Origin: Gracilaria gracilis
Taxonomy: Eukaryota; Rhodophyta; Florideophyceae; Gracilariales; Gracilariaceae
Reading direction: 5' to 3'
Assembly: GCA_030374805.1 (NCBI GenBank)
Contig: JARGSG010000147.1
Coordinates: forward strand, 1 to 64,000
Length of the DNA stretch: 64,000 nt
Shown: positions 32,052 through 43,500 of the stretch, piece after piece
How the letters are laid out: each line of letters opens with the position of its first letter
How positions within the stretch are numbered: the first letter of the stretch is position 1
Notes under the pieces: generated by a model
Told to the model about the DNA's origin: nothing
The model's input: only the letters and a program-made list of their open reading frames with translations
Databases searched by the model: none
Position numbers and translations under genes: made by a program

Positions 32052-32135
32052 TTCGTGTAGTATAATGGTTAAGAATAGCCGAGGTATATCTCGCTGTCAC
32101 CGAGGAGATCCGGGTTCAATTCCCGGCACGAGCTA
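32052..32135 (+). tRNA. tRNA-Asp(GTC) with a 12-nt D-loop insertion
   Basis: Acceptor GTTCGTG pairs with CACGAGC (32128-32134, one G-U); T-arm CCGGGTTCAATTCCCGG; anticodon stem TCTCG/CGAGG around loop CTGTCAC, anticodon GTC at 32097-32099. The D-arm starts GTATAATGGTTA as in eukaryotic tRNA-Asp, but 12 bases (32073-32084, AGAATAGCCGAG) stand before the expected GTATA. Without them the molecule is a normal 72-nt tRNA-Asp. The insertion ends in CCGAG, which can pair with the 5' strand of the anticodon stem. It is probably an ectopic intron; a degraded tRNA is the alternative. A long T run follows at 32148. Confidence 0.8.
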
Positions 32136-32301
32136 CGACCGTTTATTTTCTTTTTTTTTTCATTCTTTTCCTGCATTGCATCGCCGGCGCGGCGCACCGG
32201 TCTCCCACCGCCCACAATTGAAAAAGCGCCACTCGCGAACGCGGCGTCGTCGTCGCGCGCAGCCAGACAGAGGCGCGGCGCAAGCGCACCGCACCGCCAC
32301 G

Positions 32302-32595
32302 ATGGGCAAGATGCACATGGATCAAGTACGCCGACAGCTGTTCGCCAAGAAGGAGATCCCGCGGCTGGTGCTCAAGTCCATCAGCATGTCGTCGCGTCTG
32401 CCGTCGTCCATCCGCCAAGCCGCTCAGACGCGCCTGTCCGAGATGGACCGCAACGGCAGCGCCGTGCGCATCCGCATGCGCTGCGTGCTCACGGGGCGGC
32501 CGCGCGCGGTCGATTCCCAGACGCGCTTGTCGAGAATCATGTTCCGCAAACTGGCCAGCGAGGGCCGTCTACCGGGCGTCTGGAAGGCTCGTTGA
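32302..32595 (+). CDS. MRPS14: mitochondrial ribosomal protein uS14 (S14)
   Basis: 97 residues. The C-terminal half carries the uS14 signature: [13 protein letters not shown], then [21 protein letters not shown]. Known role: small-subunit head protein near the decoding region. The length equals the zinc-free bacterial type (about 100), no CXXC pairs are present, and red-algal plastids usually encode their own rps14, so a mitochondrial ribosome is the likely home. There is no obvious presequence; the N-terminus [17 protein letters not shown] is basic and may act as an internal signal. The start ATG 32302 lies 165 bases after the tRNA-Asp gene. Confidence 0.9.
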   Translation: MGKMHMDQVRRQLFAKKEIPRLVLKSISMSSRLPSSIRQAAQTRLSEMDRNGSAVRIRMRCVLTGRPRAVDSQTRLSRIMFRKLASEGRLPGVWKAR

Positions 32596-32868
32596 TGTGT
32601 ATCCATCTATGTATGATATCTACATTTGTACTTGGCTGCGCCGTAAACGAACAAGTGCCCGTTTTGTGCCGCGTCTCACCCAAAGGGTTATCTCTAGCTA
32701 GCTAGCGCATGATGCGCGCAAGCGCTTTCTCACAACGTGTGCACGTTGTGCACGTTGTGCGCGTTGATGTGCGCGTTGATGTGCGCAGATTCGGCCCGAC
32801 GCGCGCTGAATATTCAGCGCGGCTGCCATCATCAGCATCGCCGAAAGCGCGCATCTCGCCAACGCCAT

Positions 32869-32930
32869 TGCCACCGCCACCGCCACCGCCACCGCCACCG
32901 CCACCGCCACCGCCACCGCCCCCCCCCCCC
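32869..32930 (+). repeat. (CCACCG)n hexamer repeat and C run
   Basis: About nine CCACCG units ending in a run of C, located just before the ATG at 32955; it would lie in the leader of that gene. Confidence 0.8.
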
Positions 32931-32954
32931 TCACCCACCCGCGCAGCAAACACC

Positions 32955-33395
32955 ATGGGCGCCGAACAATCCGCGCCGCTGCCGCAAACCGCCGCCGAGG
33001 CGCGCGCATCAAGCGCAGAAGCGCGCCGCCAGCCGTCGGCGCTCGCCTGCATGCTGGACCCGCGCACGCTAGACCCGTACGCATCCGCCGCCGCCGCCGC
33101 CGCCGCCGACGCCGACACATTGCGCGCGCCGCCCGGCTCGCACTCGCGCAGCGCGTCCGTGAACAGCGCGCCCAGCGCCAGCGCGTCGCACGTGTCGCTG
33201 GGCATTGAGCTGCTGCGCGACAGCGACGAGCACGCGGCCGCCCCAGCGCGCAGCGACGAACACGCCGCCGCCGCCGCCGCCGACCAGCAGCGCCGCGTCG
33301 TGCGCGCCGCCATGACGCGCATTGCGCCGCGCGCCGTGGCGGTCGCGCTCGAGCGCGATGGCGCATCGCCCGCCGCTTCCGCAGACCTCTTCTGA
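32955..33395 (+). CDS. Ala-rich protein with N-myristoylation signal, unknown
   Basis: A 146-residue open frame starting at ATG 32955 in a good context (CACCATGGGC). The N-terminus MGAEQSAP fits the N-myristoylation consensus (Gly2, Ser6), so the protein may anchor to membranes. The rest is Ala/Arg/Asp/Ser-rich with poly-Ala tracts from GCC repeats. No domain is recognised; the protein is either a small signalling adaptor or a spurious frame in CG-rich DNA. The frame is open upstream only through the repeat. Confidence 0.5.
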   Translation: MGAEQSAPLPQTAAEARASSAEARRQPSALACMLDPRTLDPYASAAAAAAADADTLRAPPGSHSRSASVNSAPSASASHVSLGIELLRDSDEHAAAPARSDEHAAAAAADQQRRVVRAAMTRIAPRAVAVALERDGASPAASADLF

Positions 33396-33843
33396 GACCC
33401 CCGCGCACACGTGCCACGGCGCGCCCACGGCGCGGCAGCCGCGCGCTGCTCACGTCGCGTAATAAAGCGCCTCCCGTGTGCGTGCGCTGCTTGTTGCTCG
33501 CGTCCGTCGCGAGTGTCGCCGATGCCTCCCCAGCGCGATGCACCCGCTCAGCGCCTGCGCGCTGCCGCGAGCGTCACCGCCGCCCGATTGAGCTGCTTCG
33601 CCGCTTGTGTTCGGTTGCCCGATGAGGTTGCTGCACCACTTGTGCTGTGTTGCCCGATGTGCGTGCCGTCGTCGCCTTCTTTCGGCACCATGCAGCCGCT
33701 TTCCGCCGCCGCTCCGCCCCGTGCCTTCTTCCTCCTCTTCTTCTTCTTAAGCGCCTGTCTTGCTCAATCATGGCTGCCTTTCTTCTTGTGTCGTACATTC
33801 GCTTGCTCTCTTTTGCTATCTCACTTACAATCTGTTTTACAAT

Positions 33844-36459
33844 ATGTCCGCCAATGTGCTTGTCGTCGTCCAGTTACTTTGCTTTGTCCTCTGCAGTTTG
33901 TCCGCCCCAATCCCTTCCCCAGCGCCCCCTCGTCCTTACCCTGTCCCCACTTCGCGCTTCTACCTGTCCAACATCACCGGCTCGGCCCGCTACTACACTC
34001 TTGAAAACCCATTCCCAGACTCCCTCATCGGTTCCATCCGTCCCAGTCTACTACGTCCACAGCTGCCTCCTCCGAGTAGCCATCCGCGCATACTCACGTC
34101 CCCTGACGAGTGGCAAGCTCTTCTTCAACGTCACTCTGATCCTGTCTACTTTAACAACAAGAATACCTGGTCCTCGTCCCTCATCGGCCTCACCGTCCCC
34201 AACGGTCCCAACGCCTCCATCGTCCACAAGCTCGCCCAGCTTGAAACCGAGCGCCGCACCCATGTATTCAGCGGCAAGGCCTCGGTGCACTTTTCGTCCA
34301 AATCCCAGTTTGAAACCTATCGACGTTCGTTGAAGCCGCTTGCAGACCATCTCAAGCTCATGACAGAGGCCCAGTCACACTCGCTCTTCCTGTGTGCCTT
34401 TTGGGCTCAGGTGGCTGAGAAACTCCCTCCCGCCCACCATTTTCTCAATGCCACCGCCATGGACACGTGCATCAACGCCACTGTCGCGTGGGCAAAGGTG
34501 CTCATGGCCCATCGTACCTACCACTGTAACCCGTCCTGCTCCGTCACCAACCGGGATGCAGAGAAGGCCTACCTCTGGAACTTTGATTCCATCTGGGAAG
34601 TCAGCAATGACTGGTACACTGCGGGCGCTACTCTTGCGCTCGCTTATGATGTCTTGCACAGTAGACTGTCCGACAGTCAGCGTCAGGTCGTGCGTTCCGC
34701 GCTTGCATTGCTTGTTATGAAGCGATGGACGTGGGGCGTTGTAGACAAAAACTCCGCCAAGTACCCGGATGCGGAGACGCATCCGCATCGAATCGTCAGT
34801 AACTGGGGCATGTACCACTCCCACTTGTACATCACCAACCTTGCCATCGAAGGTGAATCAGGTTTTGTGCCATATGCACAACATGTACTCGCTGAAAACA
34901 ATTCCACAGGCTTTAATGCCAAGATGAATCGAAAGTTCGAAGCTCTCATAAATGCGTACATGACGCATTCAGTATATCCAGATGGCTCCAGTTTCGAAGA
35001 TGGCTACACCTACCACACGGCGTTTCGAGAGGGCTCACTTGCCTTTCTTGCCGCCCACAGGCGTGGTCATAATCTTCTCAACACTCCTCGATTCAGAAAC
35101 ATCATTCATCACGTAGCACAGATGTTTGAACCGTGGCAATGTGCTCCTCTTGTGGGCCATTCCAGTGGAGGTGGTCAGGGTTACCCGGCGTATGTAGGTT
35201 TGCTTCGCTATGCCTATCCAGACGGAGTTCTCCCACGCATGGTTTGGGCCCAGCGTTTCGGGAAGAACTTCACTAATGACGGTAACTGTCGTATTTTGTG
35301 GACCCAAACAATGACTCAGATGGTCCTTTTCGGTGACGAACACAAGCAGGATCTTTCCATGGTGGCAGATGCACCTGAGTCCTTACCCGAAAGTGCCAAG
35401 AGACAGTTTCCGCTGGCATATGCGTCAACGAGGAGGGGCCTTATCATTATGCGATCAACACATTCCCAAATGACATCTTACATGCATTTTGATGCCCGTC
35501 CAGATTCGTTCTATCTTGGACATGATAATGCTGACAGAGGTATAATCACATTCTCTGCAATGAAACAAAGGTGGATTGATGATCTGTCTTGGAAGGAGAA
35601 CGTTGATTCACGGAAGCATAGCCTGTTGCATGTCGACGGTATCGCACAAGCTGTCAAAGCTCCTTCCGTGACAATTTTGAAGGTCGTGGATTCTCCGTCC
35701 TCGTCTATAGCCTCTGCCGACTTAACCTACACATACAATATTCAGTGGGCTCAAGCATGGCAAGGGCCGAGTATCGGCACCGCCGACGTTTTAGAATACA
35801 GGAAAGATGGCTCTTCGTACGAAAAGAAGTACTCGTTTCCCGATGCTGAGCTTAACAGCCCATGGGATCTTGGATGGCCCATGGAAGATGATGCTTCTGA
35901 GATTGGTTTCAGCCGAAACATGACCATGAATCAAAACCCGGATTTGGCAGCCTTTGGCATGAATGAGTGGAGGAGACATTATCGCGAGCAGCATCTACAG
36001 CACTTGGTACGTTCTGTAATCACGGTGAGATCAGAAAACGATGAGGTCGGATATGGAGTGCTAGTAGACAGCGTTTCAGCTGGACCTGGTCGGCATACGT
36101 TTGAATCATATCTAATCCTCAAGGATGAAGTGAAAGTAGAGACTTCAGCCTCAAATTGTAGTGGAAAGCAGTGCAAAATTGTGCTTGCGTCAGCAGAAGG
36201 CCAGATTCTTGACGTACATGTTCTGGCCTTGGGGAATGAAGTGAGCTTCCGGGTGGAAGAATTCGCTGGCCACAGAAGAATCGTTGTCAAAAGTGAGCGG
36301 GAGTTATCTGAAGAGATTTGGACTGTTTTCCGTCCTCGAACGAGAGATCCGAACGATTTTAAGATGACTCGTGACGGTGACATTGTTAGACTTTCTTCTT
36401 CGGAAAACAGCAGTTCTTTCCAAGTGCAGAGCTCGGACCACACAGTTATTGAGCATTGA
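33844..36459 (+). CDS. secreted polysaccharide-active enzyme, heparinase II/III (alginate-lyase-like) class
   Basis: 871 residues from ATG 33844, where a signal peptide begins (MSANVLVVVQLLCFVLCSLSA); the frame upstream has no ATG. An alpha-toroid-like N-terminal half contains SNWGMYHSH and YPDGSSFEDGYTYHTAF, the motif typical of heparinase II/III and dermatan-sulfate epimerase folds; the beta-rich half has DSFYLGHDNADRGIITFSAM, matching the His/Asn/Asp motif of that domain. Many N-glycosylation sites. These families cleave or epimerise uronic-acid glycans; red algal walls hold sulfated galactans, so lyase, epimerase or a galactan sulfurylase-like activity are all possible. Fold class is well supported, substrate is not. 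Single exon. Confidence 0.8.
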   Translation: MSANVLVVVQLLCFVLCSLSAPIPSPAPPRPYPVPTSRFYLSNITGSARYYTLENPFPDSLIGSIRPSLLRPQLPPPSSHPRILTSPDEWQALLQRHSDPVYFNNKNTWSSSLIGLTVPNGPNASIVHKLAQLETERRTHVFSGKASVHFSSKSQFETYRRSLKPLADHLKLMTEAQSHSLFLCAFWAQVAEKLPPAHHFLNATAMDTCINATVAWAKVLMAHRTYHCNPSCSVTNRDAEKAYLWNFDSIWEVSNDWYTAGATLALAYDVLHSRLSDSQRQVVRSALALLVMKRWTWGVVDKNSAKYPDAETHPHRIVSNWGMYHSHLYITNLAIEGESGFVPYAQHVLAENNSTGFNAKMNRKFEALINAYMTHSVYPDGSSFEDGYTYHTAFREGSLAFLAAHRRGHNLLNTPRFRNIIHHVAQMFEPWQCAPLVGHSSGGGQGYPAYVGLLRYAYPDGVLPRMVWAQRFGKNFTNDGNCRILWTQTMTQMVLFGDEHKQDLSMVADAPESLPESAKRQFPLAYASTRRGLIIMRSTHSQMTSYMHFDARPDSFYLGHDNADRGIITFSAMKQRWIDDLSWKENVDSRKHSLLHVDGIAQAVKAPSVTILKVVDSPSSSIASADLTYTYNIQWAQAWQGPSIGTADVLEYRKDGSSYEKKYSFPDAELNSPWDLGWPMEDDASEIGFSRNMTMNQNPDLAAFGMNEWRRHYREQHLQHLVRSVITVRSENDEVGYGVLVDSVSAGPGRHTFESYLILKDEVKVETSASNCSGKQCKIVLASAEGQILDVHVLALGNEVSFRVEEFAGHRRIVVKSERELSEEIWTVFRPRTRDPNDFKMTRDGDIVRLSSSENSSSFQVQSSDHTVIEH

Positions 36460-38819
36460 AAGCTTGTGAAGCAAACTTATAAACAGAATACTACAATGGT
36501 AATAAATTGCATGTCTTCACTTGTTTAACTAGAGTCGTTGCTTATTGTACAAGGTTAATACGTAGTAGACATTCAAAACTCCAATACACTCCGCAACGCG
36601 TTAAAGGATGAGGTAAATAGCGAGAGTATCCAAACCCGGAAGGAGATTTTTAATCCTCATAATTACGGGCGAAGAATCACCCAACGAGCTCTACGCATGC
36701 TTTACAAGAAAGCGTAACCACTTGTGTCTACAAGACATTTGTACTCATATGAGTACAAAATATTGCTTTTAAAAACTCAAACTATTCAACTGTAGACAAA
36801 TGTTATGAACGCATGAGAATATATTGCACCTTGTCTTTCAATGACAACCAAAACATTTACAGCCCTTGTACTACAAGGCTTGTAGCTAAATAACGAAGAT
36901 AAACGCATCGGTGCGTTTAATAAAACCTTTTTACGCCCCATAGAAGAAGTTTGATGTTTTTCTAAAGTTTTTCTGGATAATATCGCTTAAATGGTACATA
37001 TTACATTTCTAATAACTCCTAGCCTTTGTCACAACAGTTCAAAATTTTGTTTGAAATTGAATATGTATGGTTACATGTAACACTTGAACCACGTCCTCCC
37101 ATCTACAAATTGTACATAATGTATGTATGGTTACATCTAACACTTACGCATACGCTCTGTCATCTACATTATGTACATTATAAGCACAGAATGGAGATGG
37201 CAGAACTTAATTCAAGTGTTAAATGTAACCATGCCAGTCTTCTATACACTAGTCGAGAAAACAAGCATTCCCACTTTTGTACGAAAGCAAGCAGCATAAC
37301 ATTTTAACAGCAACACATACCCAAAACCGTGCAAAAACAGTTTAAATCCGTGTCTCGCTTTTATCGAATAATCAAGTCCGTACTTGTCACTTAATTCGTT
37401 AACATGCGTCTGTCTAACGTAGCTTAGGGCCCGTGTTATACTTCCCAGTTTTTTTCGAATTCGAATGTTGAACTTTAAAAATTTGAAGCTTAAAACCGCT
37501 AAAGTTCGGTAGTTTTGATTCACTCAAACTATAAACTTCTATTTAAAACTTCAAATTTAATTCCTTCAAAGCATTGCATGCAATTCTTTTCACTGCCTCT
37601 GCCGTTTAATATGATTATTTGAACAATAGAGAACATTAGACAAATTTTCGAGAAAAATAGCAAAGATTTTTATTCGTCAACGTCACAGAAACCGAAGCAA
37701 TCGGTACGATAATTGCTCCTTTGACGACAATTTCACATAGCCATTTCGACGATGACAAAAAAAGAACTATCACAGCTATCAAGAGTTAAACGCCATCTTT
37801 ATTGTTCGTTTTACGGGGTATTACTATCAATCACTGGCTGGCCCTGATGCAGCGGATGAATTTTTTCACGATAGCGTCACAGTATCCGAAGTAGATATGC
37901 TCAGTGATTTTTAATGCAACATTGAGTGCGATGAACTTCTCAACTCTTTTATACGTGTACTGCAGTTTGTTATGGAAATTCTCACTCCGCTTGAGTTATA
38001 CAACGTATGCTGTGGTAATTTCTCTCCACAACGTCGGAATGGGGCATGCACTGCCGTAAATCGTAACGAAGGAATTGTTGAAAGTTAATGAGTATTTTAT
38101 CGCACCTAATGACTTCAAAGATTACTTTGTCTACTTTATTTGTGAAAATTTGCATATGTTCATTCAAATCTCTGATTTGCATAATGGAGACAATAGAGAG
38201 CTTACGCAAACTAAAGTCTCGTACATTCCTGGTAGCGGGGGGGTCGACTTGTCACCAGGGACGTACATTCCTGGTAGCCAAGAGTTACAAAGAGCCCACT
38301 TGTTCTTTGTGGCTACAAAGTGCTTAAAAACTGCCTAAGAAATCGTGCAGGCAGCAGGAATCATACGAGGTTTCCGTGGTAGAGCTTCTAGACTACATGA
38401 AATGCGCGCGCTCTTCAGCCCAACGATTCTTGCTTCAGTATGTCCGCTCAAAATAATTCTAGAAACTCACCATGATCACCAGAGAAAAACAAACAACATG
38501 AAAAAAACACCTGCAACACGACGCAACGTTTTGTCAAACCACAAACGTCCGCAAAAACAAAGAAAACCCCAAAATTTCGACGTTCTTGTTCTTCGGATAT
38601 GTACAATGTTTTTTTGCTCCAGAGTGTTTGCAATGCAAAGGCGCATGTTCGCTTTTGAAGTTAAACACAAGCGCTCTTTGGAACAGTTCTTGACACATTC
38701 ATGAAACAAATTCCTGGCTCTGTGTCTCAATACATGCACAAACCGTCTTCTAAAACGCTGAAAGATTGTTGAAAACGTCTTGCGTTGCTGCGCCGCATTG
38801 TAGTGAAGAAAAATAAATC
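36460..38819. other. AT-rich intergenic region
   Basis: Marked drop in GC compared with the gene island. Apart from the hairpin repeat at 37067-37232 and a direct repeat CGTACATTCCTGGTAGC (near 38220 and 38264), I see only short open frames without domains. Confidence 0.5.
37067..37232. repeat. hairpin repeat (MITE-like), 166 bp
   Basis: The ends are inverted: ATGGTTACATGTAACACTTGAA at the left and TTCAAGTGTTAAATGTAACCAT at the right, with an inner partly repeated segment (TATGGTTACATCTAACACTTA near 37127 and CATCTACA...TGTACAT pieces). It could be a small non-autonomous DNA element; no clear target duplication was identified. Confidence 0.55.
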
Positions 38820-39416
38820 TGCCACGTATATAACAGAAGAATTTGGAGAGAAAAAGCATTTCTTAACGACCTGATACAGGAAATAGACGAGAGAGCTGAG
38901 AATGTTAAGGTTGAGAAAGAAGAGCTACAAAATAAAGAGAAGAAATTGATTGAGGCGGGTGAGCGAATACGCGAACAAGCATCGAAGAGAGTCAAAACTG
39001 AGACACTAAGTGATGAAACCCGTTCGAACAAATCTATTCGTAGCAAAAACGCACAAAGCTCTGTATTTCCGCAGCCAAATGATAACATGACATTTGTTCT
39101 GGTAGAACAAGGAAAAATACGCCAGCAGACAGAGCAAAAGCGAATTGAATTAGAACGAGAGCGTCTGGAGTTCGACCGTGAGCGAAATGCAAAGGAGGTT
39201 CAGCGGGTTGAAATTGAGCGGGAACGTTTAAAGCTTGACCGCGAGCGACATTCGAAGGAGGTAGAGCGATATGAAGCCTTGCAAAAAGAGAACGCTCGTA
39301 GAATAGATCTTGAAGAGCAACGTATTGTCATGGAAAAAGAAGAGCGAGCTTTGGTGCGTTTGGAGAGGAAGCATAGGCTAGGACTAATAGATGAAATGAC
39401 AAAGAAGCTGCATTGA
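38820..39416 (+). CDS. coiled-coil protein fragment
   Basis: An open frame of about 199 codons without an in-frame ATG near its left end, so it is a 3' exon or a relic. From about codon 25 on it is a charged heptad-rich coil (ERERLEFDRERNAKEVQRVEIERERLK and similar) ending MTKKLH. Such coils close the Myb/SANT-like accessory proteins of Harbinger-type transposons, and a Harbinger-like transposase relic lies at 45490-46281, but there is no DNA-binding domain here to prove it. Confidence 0.4.
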   Translation, partial: CHVYNRRIWREKAFLNDLIQEIDERAENVKVEKEELQNKEKKLIEAGERIREQASKRVKTETLSDETRSNKSIRSKNAQSSVFPQPNDNMTFVLVEQGKIRQQTEQKRIELERERLEFDRERNAKEVQRVEIERERLKLDRERHSKEVERYEALQKENARRIDLEEQRIVMEKEERALVRLERKHRLGLIDEMTKKLH

Positions 39417-40540
39417 GTAGGGTATATGATAATGTACTGCAATAGCAAATGCCCTCTATGATTTTCAGAGATGGATGTATCGTAAGATAATTCTATGTGT
39501 GTTCGCCTGCAACGTATATGCGAATGCCACACTTGGGCGTTGGAACTTTCAGGTATAGATGTGTCGCTTAGAAGGCCACACGGAGCTTTAGAGTTTTTCG
39601 TCGGCACGTGGTTTTTGGCTCTTCTTGCGTGAAGTGTTAAACAGTTTAACGTTTCAACGCTGAAAACGAAGCTACGCGTGTCCGAATCCGGACATGTAAA
39701 TATGTGTTGGAACTGTTTTCGTTTGGAGGTACGAAGCGCAACGGAACTGATTTGAAGACTTGCCAATCTGACACAGATATGATCCGCTGAAGTGGGGGAC
39801 GATATTGTAGTACACTGGCCGGTCGTAAGATAAGAGCCAGCTTTCTAACACGCGTAACTTCTTGCATACCTCCTGGAGCTCAGTCAAGTGAGCTCGAGTC
39901 AATTTCGACTTAGACTATCATTTCGAAAACCACACCCACCACGGGTGTGAAAATAGGCAATCGCTGCTCACGGGAGGGGCTGGAGTGATTTCACGCGATA
40001 CTGTGGCAAGGCCATATGAACAAGCCTTGAACAGCGCGCTGCAAGCCACCCAAATTTTTCTTGAAGGAGGAACGGTTTTCCCAATCTTGGGATGCTTCTG
40101 GGTCAAAGCAACCACCGCTTGCGCTCTCCGCCGCTCTCGAAGCTGTTGAATGCATGGAAGGTTTTCAACTGTTCAACGCAGGTACTTCAGGCCAATTTCA
40201 ATTCATGTAGAGCACAACCTCATTGCCCAAACAACAAAATTGCGGCCCTACGACCTTTGCATGTCCTTGGTAACTTCATTCGGTCACGGGCCAACCCAGC
40301 CCGAAAGGCAACTCGTCTACTCTCCCATAATAACCAAGAACTCCGCATCGGAGACGCAGCCCTGAACCACATTTGTCACCCCTCTATTTTCCCTGCAAGC
40401 ATAGAGCATTGCGAACATATTGGGCGCACGATGCACGCTAATAAGTGCATCCACAGTCGCAATCGATTTTAATCGCTTGCGCTGACTGGTGATCCTCTTA
40501 TTCATACACTTCTGCTTCCGTTTGTACCCCCAGTTAGTAA
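39417..40540. other. intergenic, no supported gene
   Basis: A 126-codon open frame at 40092-40472 shows no recognisable domain. Nothing else is seen. Confidence 0.4.
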
Positions 40541-43500
40541 TGCCGAAACGCGCGGCTGAATACACAAGCCGACGCCGGGTCAAATTCCAACGCCAGTACG
40601 TCGAAACCGAACAAGAGTCGGAAGACCCCGACACCGTCTATACTTCTCGGTCACAAGCGAATCGAAGCCAAACAGTTTCATATGATGAAGTTGAAATAAA
40701 GCCGGCGCCAAACGCAACTTCTCGGCGTCGTACACTTAGTAAGAGCCAGCCTGTTGAAATCAATGGGCAATAAAAAAGTGATGGAATCAAAGAGAAGGCT
40801 TTGTTCCTAGAACCGGAAGATAACAAGGATGACGAAATGAAGCCAAGAAATGTACACACAAGAAGAAGAACAAGCGGAATAAGAAGAAGGAGGCGAAGAA
40901 GACGAAGACGAAGAAGAAGAAGAAGAAGAAGAAGACGAAGATGAAACAGAGTGAACTGATCTTTCTGGTAAAGTACCTACTCTTCAAAAGAGCTCCGGTT
41001 TTGGAACTTGTGGTATTCTGAATTCGATATAAGTGTATCGTTTCATGTGCCATTCTCGTTTCAAGATTTCTCTTTGCCCTAAAGTCAATATTATTAACGG
41101 AGAGAATGGTTCGGGTAAGAGTGCCATCGTTGTGGCTTTGCAAGTCGGTTTGGCTGGCCATGACCATGACATTGAACGTGGTTCAAAGATTCAGATTAGA
41201 AAAAACCTCGACTCCTTGGTATCTGAACGTGACGGCCGCCACCACAAGGTCGATGAAGCGTCGAGTGAAGTACAGATGTTCAACAAGACTTTTCAAGAAA
41301 TACGAAGGAACAAAATAAAGTTCGATATGGAACTCAAGAGTCATAAGAGGAGGTTGACCGAAATTGATGCTGAAGCGGATGAAGCGGACAATCGAATTAG
41401 AGATACGAACTCTAGAATGGAGCAAGCTCGGAAAGAGCATTTTTGCAGGTCAAAAGCAGAAATCACGACTACTGGAAGAGTTTCAGCAGTTGGAACTCCA
41501 GGAGAAAGATCTACAGGGAAGAATCCAGGACGCAGCTAACAAACAGGCCGGTTTCCTGGAGGATAAATACTACAGGGAAGAGGCTGTACAGAATGCGAAG
41601 CAGGATTTTTCGCGATGCCGAACAGAATTCGATGATAAGAGACGACACCAAATGCGCGAAAGTGTCATGGCTAAGAACAGGACTGGTGTTGCCCGATTTG
41701 GGGAGGAAGAAGTTCACGTCACCAGAGGGGTAACAGAGCGTAAGAGACCCTTCAAGTATCCGCCAATCGGTCCTCTAGCGCAGCATGTCAAGTTACGAGA
41801 TCGACCTTTTCAACCACTTGTTCAAGATTTGTAGCTTCTCTTTTCGTCTCTTAATCACAACCATGAGGCATTTTTCGTAGTTCTATATCCTCACTAGAAG
41901 TTCCTAATTCTACTTGTACTGACTTACGGCCTGCACATATGCCGTCTCGATTTCATGGGCGCTCTTTCCACCTCGTCGCTCTCGACCGTTATTGCAGCGT
42001 TCTCACTCCGCGTTGAGCCTTCTCGGAAGACTCCTTCGACCAATAAACGTCTTTTGGACTTGGTCCAGGAGATCTGGCAGCCTCGCTGTACTCCACAACT
42101 TTGTTCCTCTGAACGTTCACCTCTCTGTGAGACATCTGCAGCCTTTCTAAAGCCTTTTCTGGTTCCTACTTCATAGTTCGGTACCCAGACTTAACCCTCG
42201 CTACTTCCTTGTTCATGCTTTCCAACGATTCTGTTAAGCGAGCGGCCTCGTAGCGGAATATTTCGCTCTCAGCATTCATTTTTGCTAACTCTTCTTGGAG
42301 TGATACTCTAGACTGGTGGCAATGGCTGAGTTCCTGTTTCGTATTTCCCCGACGAATATCAATCTTCTTCATGGATGCTTCAAGCTCTGCTATTTCCCGT
42401 TCAAATGGTTCAGGGTTAAAAGCGTTTTCTGCATGGTTCAGCTGGTCTTCAATGGTATTCTTTCTTCCATGTATATTGGCCAGCTCAATTTTGCTGCGTT
42501 TGAGCTCCCTTACCGTTACGTCCATTCTATTCAATAGGTCATGCAGTTCATCAGAGCGATGCGCCAACATGTCTTCGCTTTCCTCCAAATCTTCACCAGA
42601 TTGTCTCGTCTCTTCTTCTATTCTCGCCTGATACGGCCCCATTTCTTTCGTTACATATCGCGCACAAACATTATCAGGCGCATGTCGAAATGTATTCGAT
42701 CCATTTCGTATATAAGCTCTGTCAGCTCGTTTGTTCCATACAGTGTGCACACATTTGGAATCCTTTTCCACGCCAGCTTTCTCACATCGTTCTCCATACT
42801 GAGCACCATTTTTTCAATTTGAGCCATGTCTACTAATGCGTTGAACACAGCATCATGTTCGATGTCCATGGTTTCAAGTATTGTTCGATAGCGACTATCT
42901 CGTGAAGCAGGAATATCACCATCTCCAATTTGATATCCTCTACGGGTCAAGTCGAAAATCAGGACGTTAGGCCTAAACCTTCCTGGAAATGTTGATTTCA
43001 GCAGCGCTGCATCCTGTAAGTGGTGAGCTATATACGTCATTAAGAGGTTCCTTCCCAACGCAGTTTCAATCGCTCCATCTCAAGAATAGTTCGTAATCAT
43101 TTTCGCCAATTCTTAAGCGCGAATGGCCATACAGGGAATCTGAGATTTTGCACAAACAGCAATGGCGGGCCCGAGCTGCGTATTACGACTCAACTTCAAC
43201 ATCATGAGATGAGAGATGGGGAACGGCAGACTATAGAACAACTTATTTCTATGAACGGTGGTGAGCGAAGTTATAAAACGCTGGCTTTCATAATTGCGCT
43301 CGCAGAAATGTGTCAGATGCCGGTTCGTGTATTTGATGAAATCTATGTCTTCCAAGATGATGCCACAAGAGGAGTGTCGTTCATGAAAATGACAGACTTC
43401 TGTATCCTGTACTTATCAAGTAAGCAGATATTCATTATCACGCCTCAGAAACTCCCGCATCTGGAAAGCTCTCCTTCAATTCGCATTCAAGTATTGGAAC

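Noticed and set aside
33760-33843. Earlier start of the heparinase-class enzyme
   Set aside because: Would start with TTG; the ATG at 33844 starts a clean signal peptide.
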